Shown in pieces: positions 63,744 to 64,000 of a stretch of DNA of 64,000 nucleotides. Positions within the stretch are counted from its first letter, which is position 1. Each line of letters opens with the position of its first letter. The stretch spans positions 1-64,000 of the forward strand of contig NZ_CYPU01000070.1 of the NCBI RefSeq assembly GCF_001458195.1, in the 5' to 3' direction. The notes below the pieces were generated by a model. It saw only the letters and a list, made by a program, of their open reading frames with translations. It searched no databases and was not told where the DNA came from. A program made the position numbers and the translations under genes. Source of the stretch: Ruegeria atlantica (GTDB lineage: Bacteria; Pseudomonadota; Alphaproteobacteria; Rhodobacterales; Rhodobacteraceae).

Positions 63744-64000
63744 TCATTCCGAGATCGGTGCAGTGTCTTTCGCAGGTTGCTCTTCGCTTTTGAGCAGCAG
63801 AACCAGCGCGATCGCGGTTAAAACGACACCAACCAGCACCATGACAGTTGGCGCAGGCCGCCCAAGCGCGATTTCCCACAGGATCACCCAGCTGGGGATC
63901 AGATAAGTGTAGGCCATAACCTTGGCCGACGGCAGGCGTAGCGCTGCAAACTGGACCAGAACGAAACTGGAGGCCGTTGCGAAGATAGAAAGATACAGCA
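63744..64000 (-). CDS. EamA/DMT-family transporter, C-terminal part (cut by window edge)
   Basis: The minus strand from the window edge to a TGA at 63746-63744 encodes about 85 residues. They include VLVQFAALRLPSAKVMAYTY, LIPSWVILWEIALGRPAPT and the last helix VLVGVVLTAIALVLLL. This is the end of a ten-helix drug/metabolite exporter of the EamA type. The start and substrate lie outside the window. Confidence 0.75.
   Translation of the reverse strand, partial: LYLSIFATASSFVLVQFAALRLPSAKVMAYTYLIPSWVILWEIALGRPAPTVMVLVGVVLTAIALVLLLKSEEQPAKDTAPISE

Noticed and set aside
1-64000. tRNA, rRNA, CRISPR, insertion sequences, prophage or integration sites
   Set aside because: The gaps were read on both strands and none showed a cloverleaf, rRNA sequence, regular spaced repeats, transposase or attachment-site duplication.

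Overview
The window looks like a piece of a Rhodobacteraceae (Roseobacter-group) alphaproteobacterial chromosome. The evidence is gene content: the chvI-chvG-hprK-rapZ-EIIA-HPr block divergent from pckA, an F0 ATP synthase operon with paired b' and b subunits and no F1 genes beside it, a methylsuccinyl-CoA dehydrogenase of the ethylmalonyl-CoA pathway, a HIG1/PduO/EtfBA cluster, a truncated HPr kinase, and several family-restricted DUF proteins. The DNA is moderately GC-rich and densely coded. I saw no rRNA, tRNA, CRISPR array, insertion sequence or prophage, so this reads as core genome with scattered lineage-specific genes.

Layout. 1-5.1 kb: start of tuf, a lipoprotein, parC, an SH3-domain protein and a short-chain dehydrogenase. 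5.2-9.9 kb: HIG1 membrane protein, cobalamin adenosyltransferase, EtfB/EtfA, a DUF6473-like protein and 3-hydroxybutyryl-CoA dehydrogenase. 9.9-17.3 kb: a carbon and envelope regulation block (acyltransferase, HPr, EIIA, RapZ, HprK, ChvG, ChvI) facing pckA. 17.3-22.3 kb: a candidate small RNA, a winged-helix regulator with a membrane partner, TauE, Mcd and two lipoproteins. 22.3-36.2 kb: minus-strand genes that form an opened-out version of the widespread pdxJ-acpS-lepB-rnc-era-recO cluster, headed by folK, rpoZ and the (p)ppGpp synthetase/hydrolase, with unrelated genes lodged between members. 36.4-41.4 kb: NYN nuclease, ispH, DUF3429, methyltransferase, rnhA, TRIC channel, a ClpP-like lipoprotein and GlsB-type proteins. 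41.4-46.5 kb: fmt with two deformylase paralogues (one lacking catalytic residues), a C-S lyase, a glutathionyl-hydroquinone reductase and an atypical receiver. 46.7-49.7 kb: cobD-cbiB and a lytic transglycosylase. 49.8-57.3 kb: glutamine amidotransferase, smc, a lipoprotein, an aminotransferase and a divergent GntR regulator. 57.3-59.6 kb: two glycosyltransferases. 59.7-62.3 kb: atpI-B-E-F'-F. The right end has an ArsR-type regulator, a universal stress protein, a small lipoprotein and a cut-off EamA transporter.

How it fits together. 3-Hydroxybutyryl-CoA dehydrogenase, Mcd and ETF are parts of acyl-CoA and C2 metabolism; pckA is the gluconeogenic exit, and the PTS/HprK/ChvGI block probably senses carbon and envelope state next to it. 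ATP synthase, HIG1 and ETF serve respiration. No clear new multi-gene system is visible. The most unusual items are a small-RNA candidate downstream of pckA, a deformylase pseudoenzyme in the fmt-def operon, a degenerate SGNH-like protein, a transglutaminase-like lipoprotein, and the opened-out rnc/era/recO cluster.
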